The notes beneath the pieces were generated by a model. The model did no database searches. It was not told where the DNA came from and saw nothing but the letters and a program-made list of their open reading frames with translations. The position numbers were made by a program, and so were the translations under genes. A stretch of DNA of 58,257 bases from Monosiga brevicollis MX1 (lineage: Eukaryota; Opisthokonta; Choanoflagellata; Craspedida; Salpingoecidae), in the NCBI RefSeq assembly GCF_000002865.3, contig NW_001865051.1:927808-986064 (forward strand), given 5' to 3'. Shown piece by piece: positions 1 through 10,976 of this stretch; within the stretch, counting starts at the first letter, position 1, and each line of letters begins with the position of its first letter.

Positions 1-13
1 GAAGAAAGCCAGG

Positions 14-1858
14 ATGCGGGCGCTGTTGGTTTTGTTTAGTGTCGGTGTGGCAGCCCTGGCGCTGCTGGCGGCCCGGGATGTGCCCGAGGTGCGCGAGGCC
101 ATGGATGCCTTTCAGTTGCAAGTTTTGCAACCAATGGGTACGCATCCGGTCAAAGCACGGGGGCAGTGCACTTGGACTGACGCGCCGCATGTTTTGACAG
201 GCTTGGATGTGGACCGGTTGGTGCAGCTGCTGCCCGTTCCCAAGCGGCCAGCAGTGGAGCTGTCATCGGGCGTCTTGCGCTACTTCCAGGGCCGGGGTCG
301 GGCCGAAGTCATCCGTCTTTTGTTGGAGGATGCCGCTGTACGTGATGCCACCACACGCACGGCCATGCCACTGCCTTGGGCAAACCGATAGGTTGAGACT
401 GAGCTATTCATTCTCCTCTCGCTTGCAGGTTCCATATACTCAAGTGCAGTATACGAAGGAGACATGGCCGGCAGCCAAGGCTGCGGGCATCAAGAATGGG
501 AGTTTCCCCTTTGGACAGGTCAATGCCTGCCCGCTTTCACCTGAGTGGGACTCACGCTGGCAAGCTGAGGGCGGCGTGCCAAGCTCATCGATGGTCTTGC
601 CTTTTGTCATCTGCTCTCGGCTGTCCTGGAATGGCACCGCTCTTCCTATGCTACAGGTACCGAGCTTTGCGACAAGTGACGGTCGCGAGCTGGTGCAGAC
701 CAACGGTTCGTATTGCTACACACCATGTGGCCCTGCTGTGGGGACAATCCTCCCCGGGTCCTTCACCCCCCCCCCCCCCCGCCAGCATGTGTGTGAACAT
801 GAATTTGCATGTGCAGGCTCTATCTGACCCCGAGCGTTTGGTCATGACGGCTTTCTTTCACCTAGCCATTCTTAAGCACATTGCCAACGCCAAGGGCTAT
901 GCCTGCAAGTTTGAGGAAGAGTACCAGTGCGATCTTTTGACCATGGGTGCGGGTTGGTCTTCATCAACTTGTTCAAGGCTGAACTTGGGAGGCATGGCCA
1001 AGCATGGTTGGCATTGCATCTTTGCTCATGGGATGAGGTCTGACTGGCATATTAGAGGACCTGCGTCGCCGCATCTCGCAAGTTTTGTATGACCCTTCTT
1101 TCAGCAACAGCGCGCGTGCAACTCTGCTTGAGACGGACGTTCCCACTTGGCTCGGCTACTTGGAAAAGTTGAAGCGGTTCGTCTTTTGCACGCACACACA
1201 CACATACATGCGCGCGCGCACGACGTGGAGCCGCACCCCCATCTTACCATTGCTACTATTTTTGGCCCGGCTTACCCGTGTTCTTCCAACCTGATGTTGA
1301 TACGATCCCTAACTTTGCAGTGAAGATGCGCCCTACTTTGTGCAAGCCACACACCCGACCTGGGCCGACTTTGTGCTCTTTGATTTGCTCGATCTGGTTG
1401 AGTCTTTGGCCACGGAGCCGGTGTACACGGGTGAGGGCGAGGACCAGGCCTCGCTCCATCCAGGCGCCGTCTTTGCCGGCTTTCCAAAGCTGCAAAACTT
1501 TTACTACCTGTTCAAGACGCGGTGAGTTTCTTTGTTCCAATGGCGTTGGGCATCGGCTATCAGGACTGCAGCTGCTTCGTTCTCACCCTGTACATGCATG
1601 TTTGCTAGGCCGCGCGTGGTAGCTTACTTGAACAGCGATCGTCGCCTCCCCTTTCGTCTCCCGTACCCGCCACAACCTGCACCAGTGCCAGCACCGGCCC
1701 CAGTCCCGGCACCTGCCTCCGAACCCGTTCCAGCGCCTGTGCCTGTGCCAGCGCCCGTGCCAGCGCCCGTGCCAGCGCCCGTTTCAGCGCCCATTCCAGC
1801 GACCACTCAGGAGCCCACCCAGGAGCCCGTCAAGCCGCCTACATCAGCTAAGCCGTAG
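14..1858 (+). CDS. Secretory glutathione S-transferase-like protein with Pro/Ala/Val tail
   Basis: Seven exons join in frame: 14-337, 429-518, 657-737, 817-946, 1056-1176, 1321-1521 and 1609-1858, giving about 398 residues. The start codon opens a hydrophobic leader (residues 1-20), so the protein probably enters the secretory pathway or is membrane-anchored. After an unrecognised stretch of about 65 residues comes a GST N-terminal thioredoxin-like domain: a tyrosine at about 90 followed by a GRGRAE motif, then GQVPSF and LVQT, the usual glutathione-binding segments. Exons 4-6 fit the helical GST C-terminal domain. The last exon encodes a repetitive tail of PAPV/PVPA units. Family knowledge suggests glutathione conjugation or isomerisation with Tyr90 as catalytic residue; the class (sigma or alpha-like) is a guess. 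The end of exon 3 (GCT followed by gtgggg) is the weakest junction, because it disrupts the usual segment after LVQTNGS. A leader peptide is unusual for this mostly cytosolic family. Confidence 0.8.
1674..1836 (+). repeat. Pro/Ala/Val-coding degenerate tandem repeat
   Basis: Degenerate repeats of a 6- to 12-base unit (ccagcgcccgtg type) lie in frame in the last exon of the GST-like gene and encode the PAPV-rich tail. They read as a flexible low-complexity C-terminus rather than a folded domain. Confidence 0.8.
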
Positions 1859-4800
1859 ATTCTCAGCTGGATGCTCAGATTGGGCTTGTCGAGACACGCG
1901 CTGCCTCCAAGTGGCGTATCCCCCCGCTGCTGATCCATGAGCGAGACAAAGCCATACACGAGTCAGGCTAGCTGCTGATCAGGTTGCTGCAGCCTGACCC
2001 AGGACTGCTGGGAGAATTCATGGGTGTCGTGTCTATTTCTCGATTAAGTACGGTGCAAGAAATGTGAAAGGGCTCGTCAGGAAACCGGCCTAGCCGGAGC
2101 AGCGCCCCTTGGATACGTACAACGTGGCTGTGTGACGTTGCCCATGTCATGACAGACGCAGTGGTAGTACGGAGCTGGGAATCTGATGAATGCGCGATCA
2201 CCCGTTTTGTGCGGTGTGTGGGTCTTTCATGGCATGATAACATCATCATGCTCGAGATGGTTTGAGCGTGTGAATGAAGGCAGGTGCATGTGCATGCGCC
2301 GGGAATGGAATCGGGGTGTCGGTTATAGATGATGACATGATGATGGTTCGTTTCTTCGCTAGCTGCACTGAGAGCCAGGCCGTTGGACAGGACAACTCTG
2401 ACGGGGTGATCGCATATCCCCGTCTCTCTCTCCGCAAGAGATGCGTTTTGCCTGAAGCGAACGGAACCGACTTGTGGAGCCTGTGGCACCAATCCTGACA
2501 AACACACAGCGCAGACGCACCCAACGAGACGCTGCGCCTCTGCGCAGCATGATGCCAAGTTGCACCAACATGCGTTTTGTTGTGATCCGCTTCCACGCCG
2601 TACGAGTCGTCCATCTGCCTGCAGTCAACAACGTGTGCACTCCTCTCTCCTGCAAGCCCACACCGTCTACCACGTGGTTTGCTAGCAGACCCACAAATCA
2701 GGACGTTTGGCAGGGGTCCCCTATGACCCACTCGTGGGCTTATGATGATGAACAAGCGTCCGCTGGCATCAGTGGATTGGGCAGTGCGCTTCAAATGGCA
2801 GCGGCTTGGCCGTGGAAGAGCTTGTTAGACAGTGCCCGGTCATGGCGTCAAAGGAACAGCGGTCCACTCGAACATCACAACAACGAGAAAAGAAAGCAAG
2901 AAAGATGGAAAGAAAGGGCAGCCAGGGGAGCCAAAGAAGTCCTACGTTCTGCGAGGTGCAGATTACAACTGACTTGCGGACTTGGCAGACCCCCCTTTGA
3001 TGACGTTCAACCCATTGTTCCCTGGAAGTCAAAGGCAGGCGTGTTACATGTAATACAGTCGAATCGTATGGGAAAGGGCGCCACTCCAGAAAGCGAGAGA
3101 CAGTGTGGGCGTTGTGGATTCTCGAGGCACTGCATTTGTATTTTTCTTGTTCCTTTGCCAGGTGAGCTGTCAGGCGTCAGTGACGGTCGAGTTCCTCACT
3201 TTGCCGGTGTGTGTGTTTGTGTTTGTGTTTGTGTGAGTGAGTGAGTGAGTGTGTGGTGTGTGGTTGTTGTTGTTGTTGGTTGTTTGCCATCTCGCGCTCC
3301 AACGTGTTGTGAGGATTCTGACTCATCATCCAACCTTGATTCTCTTCAATGCCGCCACGCTGGCGGAGCGGGAGGGCCATTGATATTGTCGTTTGTTGTG
3401 TTGTGGTCGTCAATAATTTGGTCTGTGACTCTCTCGACCTGTTTGTGCGCCTTGGTCAACGGCGGAGACACACACAGACACACAGACACACAGACACACA
3501 GACACAGACACAGACACGGACACACGGACACACGGACACACGGACACAGACACAAACACACAAACAGGCACAGGCACAGACACAGCGCGAGTCACAAGGC
3601 ACAGGACGAAAGACAGTCGGGGGCCCCGAGCGCCGCTGCCATCCGACCAGCAATTGCGACATTCAGGTCATTCGGCATGAGCCATTCTTGCTTCATGTCA
3701 TTTTTGCTACCTTCGACCCCCAACACCTTCACTTTTTTCCTCTTGCGGCCCCACCTTGGTTCTGCACGAAAGATCTATCACGGTCCCTACTTTGCATGTT
3801 TTGTCTATGAAACAACCCCATCGGATGGTTTTCATCATCGCCCCAACCCCTGCTCACACCTTTTTTCTTCCACATTTCGTAGTCATAGTATCGCCTTTTC
3901 GCACCATAAACAACCATATGACAAAAACTCGACCGAACCCCCGACAAGTGTCTTGGTCCATGTCAGTTGAAGTTTCATCAGTACAACCCCTTCGGGCTCA
4001 TTCCTCACTTCCATTGCCTCACTCCTCCCCTTCCTTTCGCTCCTCTGCCCTTGAACCATGCTCACCTCACCTCATAGCGCACCTCACCCAACGTAACGTG
4101 GTGTGCGTGTTAAGGACTGGCTTGCTTTGTGGTCGCGAGATTGGGCGCCGATTTTCATGTCATTTTCTTCACTCCTCTTGAACCGCGTGGTGGTGAGCCT
4201 GCCAGGGGAAAAGAAAGGGAATGGATTGTGCCTCGCCGACTATGGCGGCGTCGCCGGCCCCAGCTCCTGTCCCAGTGTCGTGCGATGCTAGTTGACTTGT
4301 TTCTCTGGCCTTGACCGCGAATGACCTTTTGATGTGATGATGATGCGCTCGCTCATTCCTAAAACCTCCCTGGGTCAACCTGTAACAGATTGAGTGATTG
4401 ATTCGATGCACACGAAGCGCGCTTGAAGACTTTTCAAGGTAAGCTTGACCATCTCGACGCGTGCAGGTGCCAACATCACATGTGGCATCCTAGCCAACCT
4501 CTCGTGCGCGTAAACCACAACAACTCCTTCCCCCCCACTCGTATCATTCGTGATATACAGTTCGAGTCAAGGATTATGTCCGCCGGGCGCTGTTTATGAT
4601 CTTTTGTTGTGGGGGGGTTGCGTGCCTCTGCTTCTCTTCGCTTGAGCCCTATGCTCTTTCTCCGTCACCACCCCACACAGCACGATAGCGAGACCATCAG
4701 TTCGCACATGTTTCGTCCATTTTGATGGGTGGTCCAGCCACCCAGGATCTACTACTCATGGTTGGGCTCACTTTTTTTTTTGACCCTCGCCTTGACAAAT

Positions 4801-4893
4801 ACCGTCTTTCTTCCAGCCCAACGCTGTCAAATTGCCGCGTTTTCAAGTACTGGCCGACCCTGTGGTTGCTCCTACCTGCCAATACGGTCCAGG
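1859..4893. other. Intergenic region with simple repeats, no gene recognised
   Basis: About 3 kb between the GST-like gene and the first receptor cyclase. The open frames here are short, mutually inconsistent on the two strands, and match no protein family I recognise. It holds GT/TG-rich tracts near 3206-3285, an ACACAG-type array near 3469-3590, and a T tract at about 4771-4781. A donor-like site near 4438 (AAG/GTAAGC) could mark a 5' untranslated intron of receptor A, but nothing confirms it. Confidence 0.6.
3469..3590. repeat. ACACAG/ACACGG microsatellite
   Basis: About 120 bases of repeated acacag and acacgg units with few interruptions. They create long but meaningless open frames on both strands. 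Confidence 0.9.
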
Positions 4894-7800
4894 ATGGCAG
4901 CCCGTCAAGTATGCCTTGGCGTGCTCGCCGCAACCCTGGCAATGGCGATGGCGACATCCACCTATCGTATCGGTGTCGTGCATAACAGTGAGTTGTATCC
5001 TTACGTGGCGCTTGGGAGGGTCAAGCTGCGGTCGTCCCGGCAGCGGTGGCGCATCGTCATGCACGCAACTTCCATCGCCTTACTTACCCGTTTGGTTTGA
5101 TTACTCACCACCATAGGCTACCAATCAGTTGCTGAACTCGATATGAAAGCCACCTTCGAATCCCTCGGCATCAACTACACCTTTGTCGTTGGAACCATGG
5201 GCGAGCTTCGCGAGGCTGTTCGCCTCAGTGAGGTCGACTTGATTTACAGCCAACCCGATCTCCTGACATGCTTGGACACCGAGTATGACGTTCGTCTCCT
5301 GGGCACCGTCTCTCGGATTGAGCGAGGTCGGTCTATCATGGCTCCTTGTGAATGATGAATTATAACGTATATCCGTCCACGCACTATACACCATATGATC
5401 TTGCAGGATGAAAGGCGCACTTCTCATCTCAATTCCAAATTCTGTCGCCTCATCTCTAGTTGGTGAAAGCCTGAGCGTGGCTGGCGGAGTCATCTTCACT
5501 CGCTTCGATGATCACATCTCCCATGTCACAGACATTACAGATCACGTGATTGGCGCCGTTAGCCCCGATTCCCTCTTTGGCTACATGGCCCAGCGTCGAG
5601 AGTTGCTTGATCAAGGCATTCAGCTCCTGCGAGTGGCCAAAGCCGTGCGTACAATGTGCTCCAACACGCCTTTTTTTTGGACAGCGCTCAACTTTTTTCC
5701 AAGAAAGCTTGCGCTTGTTTCTTGTGGTTGCGCCAAGACTCCAAGTTCACATTTTGCATACGTCTGTCCATACGCAGCTGAGCTTCGCTCAAAGTCACTA
5801 TCAAGTGGTCTACGACGTTCTTAGCGGTGTGGTTGACATTGGATTTGTGAAATCTGGTATCCTCGAGGGTGAGTTCCAGTGGTTCACGCAGCTGCCACGA
5901 GCACATTTGCACACGCGCGCGGAAGCTGACCGCGTTCCTGCCTAACACTTTGCTGCTTTTGTGCTTTTTTGAAAAACAAAACAAAAAACTCAGCCATGTC
6001 AGATCTAGGTCTTATCAAAATTGCCAACGTCAAGATCATCAATGAATTACGCGTCGAGATCCGTGAGGACGAACAGTACCCCTACCACATATCTACTGAA
6101 TTGTACCCTGGTCAGCCCCCCCCCGCCCCCTTTTTTTTATAATATTGTGGTGGTTGTTGTTGGTCACTTTCAAGCATTCTTGACATTCTAACATCCGACC
6201 ACTCGCATTTGGCCATGACACCAACTTGAGCAGAATGGGCTTTAGGTGCCGTCGCAAGCCTTGACACGCAGGCATGTATTTTTTTCAACTTCTTGTTCTG
6301 ATGAACACAAGGTTGACACATTCTTGATATCTTATTCGTTCTTGTGTGTGTCACGTTTGAACTCGGATGCAGGATGTTCGCGATCTTGCTCTCCAGCTGT
6401 ACAGTTTGAATCACACGCACTTTGAGGCACACGGTGATTCTGGGCTTGATTTTTGGGAACTGCCTCTGTCCAATCTTGAAGTTCACAACCTTTTGGTACG
6501 TTTGATGTCGCGCCACCTTTTGGGCTCTTGACACGTTTGTGGTTGCAGACACCTCTTCATGTTTTTTGAAACACTCCAACAGGAAGAGCTCTCGCTCGTG
6601 GTTGATAATTCAAGCGGTTGGAGTTGCGGTGAGCTAGCCAGTGATCTCTCTGGCTTGACTTGCCCCGATGGCTACAAAATGACCGCCAACACGACCTGCG
6701 GTGTCGAGGCCGGCTTTGTCTGTCCTGAGCGCGCCAACGTCACCTATCTTTGCGCGTGCAATCCCTGTGAGCCCATCTGCGGAAAGAATGAGGTTTTCGC
6801 CTCAGATGGCTCCTGTGACTGCCAATCGGGAACAATCAGAATAGGTTCTTCTTGTCAAAGCGTGGGTTTGGCTATTGCCCAAGTCGTTGCGCCTATCTTG
6901 GTGGCTCTGCTCATCCTCATTCTCTACTGCGCCCACCGCCAACGCCGCAAAGCCGACGGCATCTGGCAAATCAAAGCAGATGCTCTCATCTTTGACAACC
7001 CCCCTGATGTGCTTGGTGCCGGCTCTTTTGGCGTCGTTTTGGCTGCCAAGTATCGTGGCGAGCGAGTCGCCGTCAAGCGTGCCTTTGCACATAGCCGAAG
7101 CCGCGGCAAGTCCAAAGCGACTCAATCACGCTTCAAGCGCACAGCCACCTCGGGTTACTCGGAGACATTTGCTACAATGCAGGCCCGTGATCGGGCAGTC
7201 AAGGCCCGCCTTCGAGATTTTTTCGTCGATGCAGAAGCCAACGCCCACAACAGCTCTCGCGCTGTGGGTAAAGCAAGTCAAATTGGTTCCGAAAGCAACT
7301 CACGCCCACAAGTGCCATGGTACACTCGTATTTTTCACCCCACGGCGGGCACGCGCGCACGTAACCAGCTGATTCAAGAGATGCGCACCCTGAGTCGCCT
7401 GCAACATCCCAACATCACGCAAATGCGTGGTGCCGTCATGGAGTCAGGAATGGAGCCGCTGATGGTGCTGTAAGTATGAGTGTTCTTGTCTCAGACACAG
7501 CAGTTGCCAAACTTCAGATCGGGCGATCTTCCGCTGTGCAGCACTGAAAAGATCTTATCCACTTTTTCCTTGGTGTGACGTAGTGAGTACATGGAAATGG
7601 GCTCACTCTACTCGATGTTGCACAACGAGGCCATGAGCTTTGACGACGACTTCCGTTATGACGCCGTATTCGACATCATCAGTGGAATGCGCTATCTGCA
7701 CAGCAGCGAGTTTACTCACGGTGACCTCAAAGCCATGGTCAGTCAAAACCGATGAAACTTTTTTTTTTCTGGCTTGTTCATTGCGCAGTTTAAGCTCTTG

Positions 7801-9658
7801 ACAACCCGAACACGCATGAGCTTATTTTTCCTTTCAGCTTGTTACATGGCATCAGCTCACCATCGAAACTTGCCCGTGTTTTAGAACTGTCTAGTGAACG
7901 CCAAATTTCAAATCAAAGTAGCAGACTTTGGCATGGCAGCTCGTGTGAGCAGTCGGGGTCAGCGGGGCGGTACCTTGGCTTGGATGGCTCCTGGTATGCT
8001 GATTTGAGTCCAACCTCAAGTGTTTTGCATTTCTTTCTTTCAAATGCCAGCTTCTCATCATCTGATCTGGCTCTTGACAGAGGTTCTGATGGGAGGAGTC
8101 ATTACACAAGCCAGCGATGTGTACAGTTTTGGTGTGACGATGTTTGAGATTTTCTCTCGGGAAGACCCGTATGATGAGGCTGGACTAGACTCGCAAACGC
8201 TTGCCCAGCACATCATTCGCCGCAAACTACGTCCTGGCATTCCAGAGAACATGCCTCCCGAGTTCTCGGTGCTCATGAACGTAGGTTTCAAATCAGCCTA
8301 CGTGCAGCCTTCCAGCCCTCCTTACTGTCATGTGTACGGGCATCCAAACTTGCGATTGGTCTCATCTTTCGTCGTCCTGGTGTCTCTTGCATTGTAGGAG
8401 TGCCTTTTGGCCGACCCCGATACTCGCCCCACCTTCATTGAGCTGCTGCGTCGTACCGAGCCACTCGAGGGCAAGATGAAGGCCAGTTCGCGTAAGGGCA
8501 ACCCGGCCTTCCAGGACAACGCCTTACTGGAGCAAGTCTTCCCCAAACACATTGCAGCTGCCCTGCGCGAGGGTCGGCCCATCGGTGAGGTTCTGCGTTT
8601 GCTTCTAAGCATGTCAAGTCAATCGGAAGTGAACCAAGGGTCTTATCGTTTTTATTTTTTGGGGTGTGTGTGCAGAGCCGGAGCACCATGCCGAGGTGAC
8701 CATCTTCTTCTCGGACATTTGTGGCTTTACGGACATGAGCGCTACGCTGGAGCCGGTGCAGGTGTCCAACATGCTGGATCGCCTGTACACAAAGTTTGAT
8801 AAGCTGTGCGACCAGCACGGGCTGTACAAGATTGAGACGATTGGGGACGCGTACATGTGCGTGGGCAACCTGTTTACGCCTCAGCCGGATCACGCGGCGC
8901 GTGTGGCGCGGTTTGCGATGGATGCGATGGAAGCCGCCAATGCGATTCCGATTCTGGAGGACGAGCCGGATGGTGCCCACATTGACATTCGTGTGGGCTT
9001 CCACAGCGGACCTGTTGTGAGCAACGTGGTGGGGACGTTGACGCCGCGATTCTGTCTGTTTGGATCGACAGTGAATTGTGCATCGCGGATGGAGAGCAAC
9101 AGCGTGCGGAACTGCATTCACATGTCGCCGGAGGCGGCAGCGCTGGTGCAGAAGCAAGATGTGTCGCTGAATGTGATTCGTCGTGACCCGATGGTGACGA
9201 TCAAGGGCCTGGGCAAGATGCAGACGTACTGGCTCAATAAGGAGCCCAAGGCCGACGATGTGGAAGCGTCTGCACTTGAGCCACCGCGTCGCAAGCGCCT
9301 GAGTAGCACTGCGTCCATTCGTACGGCACGCATTTCTGGCGTGTCTCACCAACATCATCTGACTGAGAGTGCGTCGAAGCGCGCCTCAATGGACGCCGAC
9401 CTGATCCTTGGGTCACAGGCAAAGAATGTGCCTCAGCGGGCTCGCGTGATGTTTGACGATGTGGCGATTGATATGGTGCCCGTCAATGCGATGGAAGCGG
9501 CATCCCCTGATAAAGCCGAAGAGCGTGCTGACACCCCACAGACTTCCAACACGGATATTGACACGGCCACGGACTTGGGCGATGTACCGATGCCCGATGC
9601 CAACGGAACTACTGACGATCACGGAACGGGCAAGACGGTGGCTGACAGCGTCGTCTGA
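4894..9658 (+). CDS. Receptor guanylyl cyclase A (first and most divergent array member)
   Basis: Thirteen exons: 4894-4987, 5117-5326, 5460-5644, 5778-5868, 5994-6110, 6234-6271, 6373-6495, 6583-7469, 7584-7737, 7885-7993, 8081-8280, 8398-8584, 8676-9658; 1,125 residues. In order they encode a leader peptide, a PhnD/TtrS-like binding domain (exons 2-7), a Cys-rich stalk and one membrane helix (exon 8), a kinase domain (exons 8-12) and a guanylyl cyclase domain (exon 13). The kinase has GAGSFG, VAVK, HGDLK...N and DFG. The cyclase has both metal aspartates (FSDICGF, IGDAYM), the guanine-selecting Glu and Cys (ETIGD, FCLFG) and the Asn/Arg pair (VNCASRM). By family knowledge it converts GTP to cGMP at the plasma membrane. 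Its ectodomain differs most from the others (for example REAVRLSEVDLIYSQPDLL). Intron 6 has a GC donor (gcatgt). The tail carries VMFDDVAIDM and ends DSVV. The start was chosen for its clean leader peptide and its match to exon 1 of the other copies. Confidence 0.92.
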
Positions 9659-10329
9659 TGAGCCCGCCTTCATTAGAGATAGAGAGAGAGAGAGAGAGAG
9701 AGACCTTTCCTAAGCTTCTACATCAATGATTTTACTTGTTGGTTCAAGTCGTTGTGATTGTTTCATTCATGTTAAGTGTGTGTGTGTGTGTGTGTGGTGT
9801 TTTGTGCCTTCCACCAGGCCTGATTGCCGTTTTTCAGTTGTCTCGTCTGAGTTGTGTGTTGTACGCACGTGATTACACTCTTTCGCCAGCCACGTTGTGA
9901 GATCTCTGATCACATCTGCGTGCATGTGCTTGGCAACCAAGCAATTCGAAGCTGAAGCTGCTCTGCACTGGTCGAGTGGGTGATGGCTCGTGACATCGGC
10001 GCAGGGCAGCTGCAAGCAGCACATGCCGTCAAAGGACGGAGGGGGGCAACATTATCACAATGTCATTATCGTTAAGGAATAATAGGTGCTAAACGCACTT
10101 TTCACATGATAAAATTTGACAGGTCATGTCGAGGTTTGGTGAATGTTGGGTGAACTCTGTCAGGGGAAGGCTGCAATCGTGTTGCCCCATGGGAGGGGCC
10201 CGCGTTGGGGTTCCTTGAGCCAAACTCCATGTGTGGGTCAAAGAAGCCTACAACAACAGAATCCATTGTGGGTGCGAGCCGTTGCAGGGTTTTCTTATTG
10301 TGATTTTTTTGAAACACACACTTTGTGCT

Positions 10330-10476
10330 GTCTGTCTCTCTGGCTCTCTGGCTCTCTGGCTCTCTGGCTCTCTGGCTCTCTGGCTCTCTGGCTCTCTTGT
10401 GTGTGTGTGTGTGTGTGTGTGCCTGCCTGTGCTGTGTGTGTGTGTGTGTGCCTGTGTGCCTGCCTGCCTGCCTGCC

Positions 10477-10527
<51 letters not shown>
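10330..10527. repeat. Compound microsatellite: TCTCTGGC, GT, GCCT and GTCT units
   Basis: An eight-base unit (tctctggc) is repeated about seven or eight times, followed by GT runs, then gcct and gtct tetranucleotide runs up to about 10527. Its long open frames in several phases are artefacts of the repeat. Confidence 0.92.
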
Positions 10528-10848
10528 AAACACCTCAACACACTGACAAAAATCAACAAACGCATGCACTCACGCGCCGACCGAAAGGGTTGGGTGCATG
10601 TGTTGGGGTTGGAGAGCCAAGCATTAATGAGTTGGTATAATCTGTGGGTCCGGACAAAAAGTTTGTTGTATCCCCATCAAAATCCCACAAATTCAGCCTC
10701 TTTTTGGAAGACGAACAAAATAGGCATTGGATTTGAGCGAGCTCATGGAAACACTCCCCCGACGTTAGCTGCGCAACCCTCGCAACGTGCGCCTCGCTGG
10801 GCCCTCGCCTCCCTTCCCTCTCTTTTTTTTTTTTTCAGAAGGACAAGA

Positions 10849-10860
10849 GGCATTTTTTTC
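10849..10860 (+). promoter_or_regulatory. Possible shared upstream motif GGCATTTTT (receptor B)
   Basis: The string ggcattttttt lies 128 bases upstream of receptor B. The same core occurs at 23852-23860 (95 bases before D), 29766-29774 (148 before E) and 35824-35832 (163 before F); receptor C has cgccattttttttt at about 17688-17701. Receptor A has only a T tract. Its place in otherwise unalike upstream regions suggests a promoter or transcription-start element, but T-rich tracts are common and this is weak evidence. Confidence 0.3.
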
Positions 10861-10976
10861 ATCTAGACCACCTCTGCCACGTCTCCTTGTTCACGCTCCC
10901 ACTGCCCTTTGTGATACCGCTCTGCACGTTGGTCGCTTGCGCCGGGCACGCCTCTCGATCGTTGGCGTCCCGCAAA

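Larger units (their letters stand above)
9659..10976. other. Intergenic region between receptors A and B
   Basis: About 1.3 kb with no convincing gene. It holds a GA tract (about 9678-9702), a GT tract (about 9776-9798), the compound microsatellite at 10330-10527 and a T tract near 10822-10835. A GGCATTTTT motif lies at 10849-10859, 128 bases before the start of receptor B; similar motifs precede several other copies. Confidence 0.6.

Noticed and set aside
496-1092. Plus-strand frame of 198 residues inside the GST-like gene
   Set aside because: It reads through introns; only the exon 4 part (817-946) fits the GST protein and the splice sites.
2474-3244. Plus-strand frame of 256 residues
   Set aside because: No recognisable domain, long overlapping minus-strand frames, and it ends in a GT repeat; treated as intergenic.
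5408-5459. Start of exon 3 of receptor A at the AG near 5406
   Set aside because: It puts a stop in frame; the AG at 5458-5459 gives 185 bases, as in receptors D and F, and the expected GGVIFT segment.
8435-9358. Minus-strand open frame of about 307 residues opposite the cyclase exon of receptor A (similar ones opposite B-F)
   Set aside because: It recurs in the same place in every copy because the exon is GC-rich at third codon positions; the plus-strand frame has the full cyclase domain, the minus-strand product matches nothing.
10231-10866. Open frames of 128-211 residues across the compound microsatellite
   Set aside because: Repeat translation in all phases; no splice-linked or conserved sequence.
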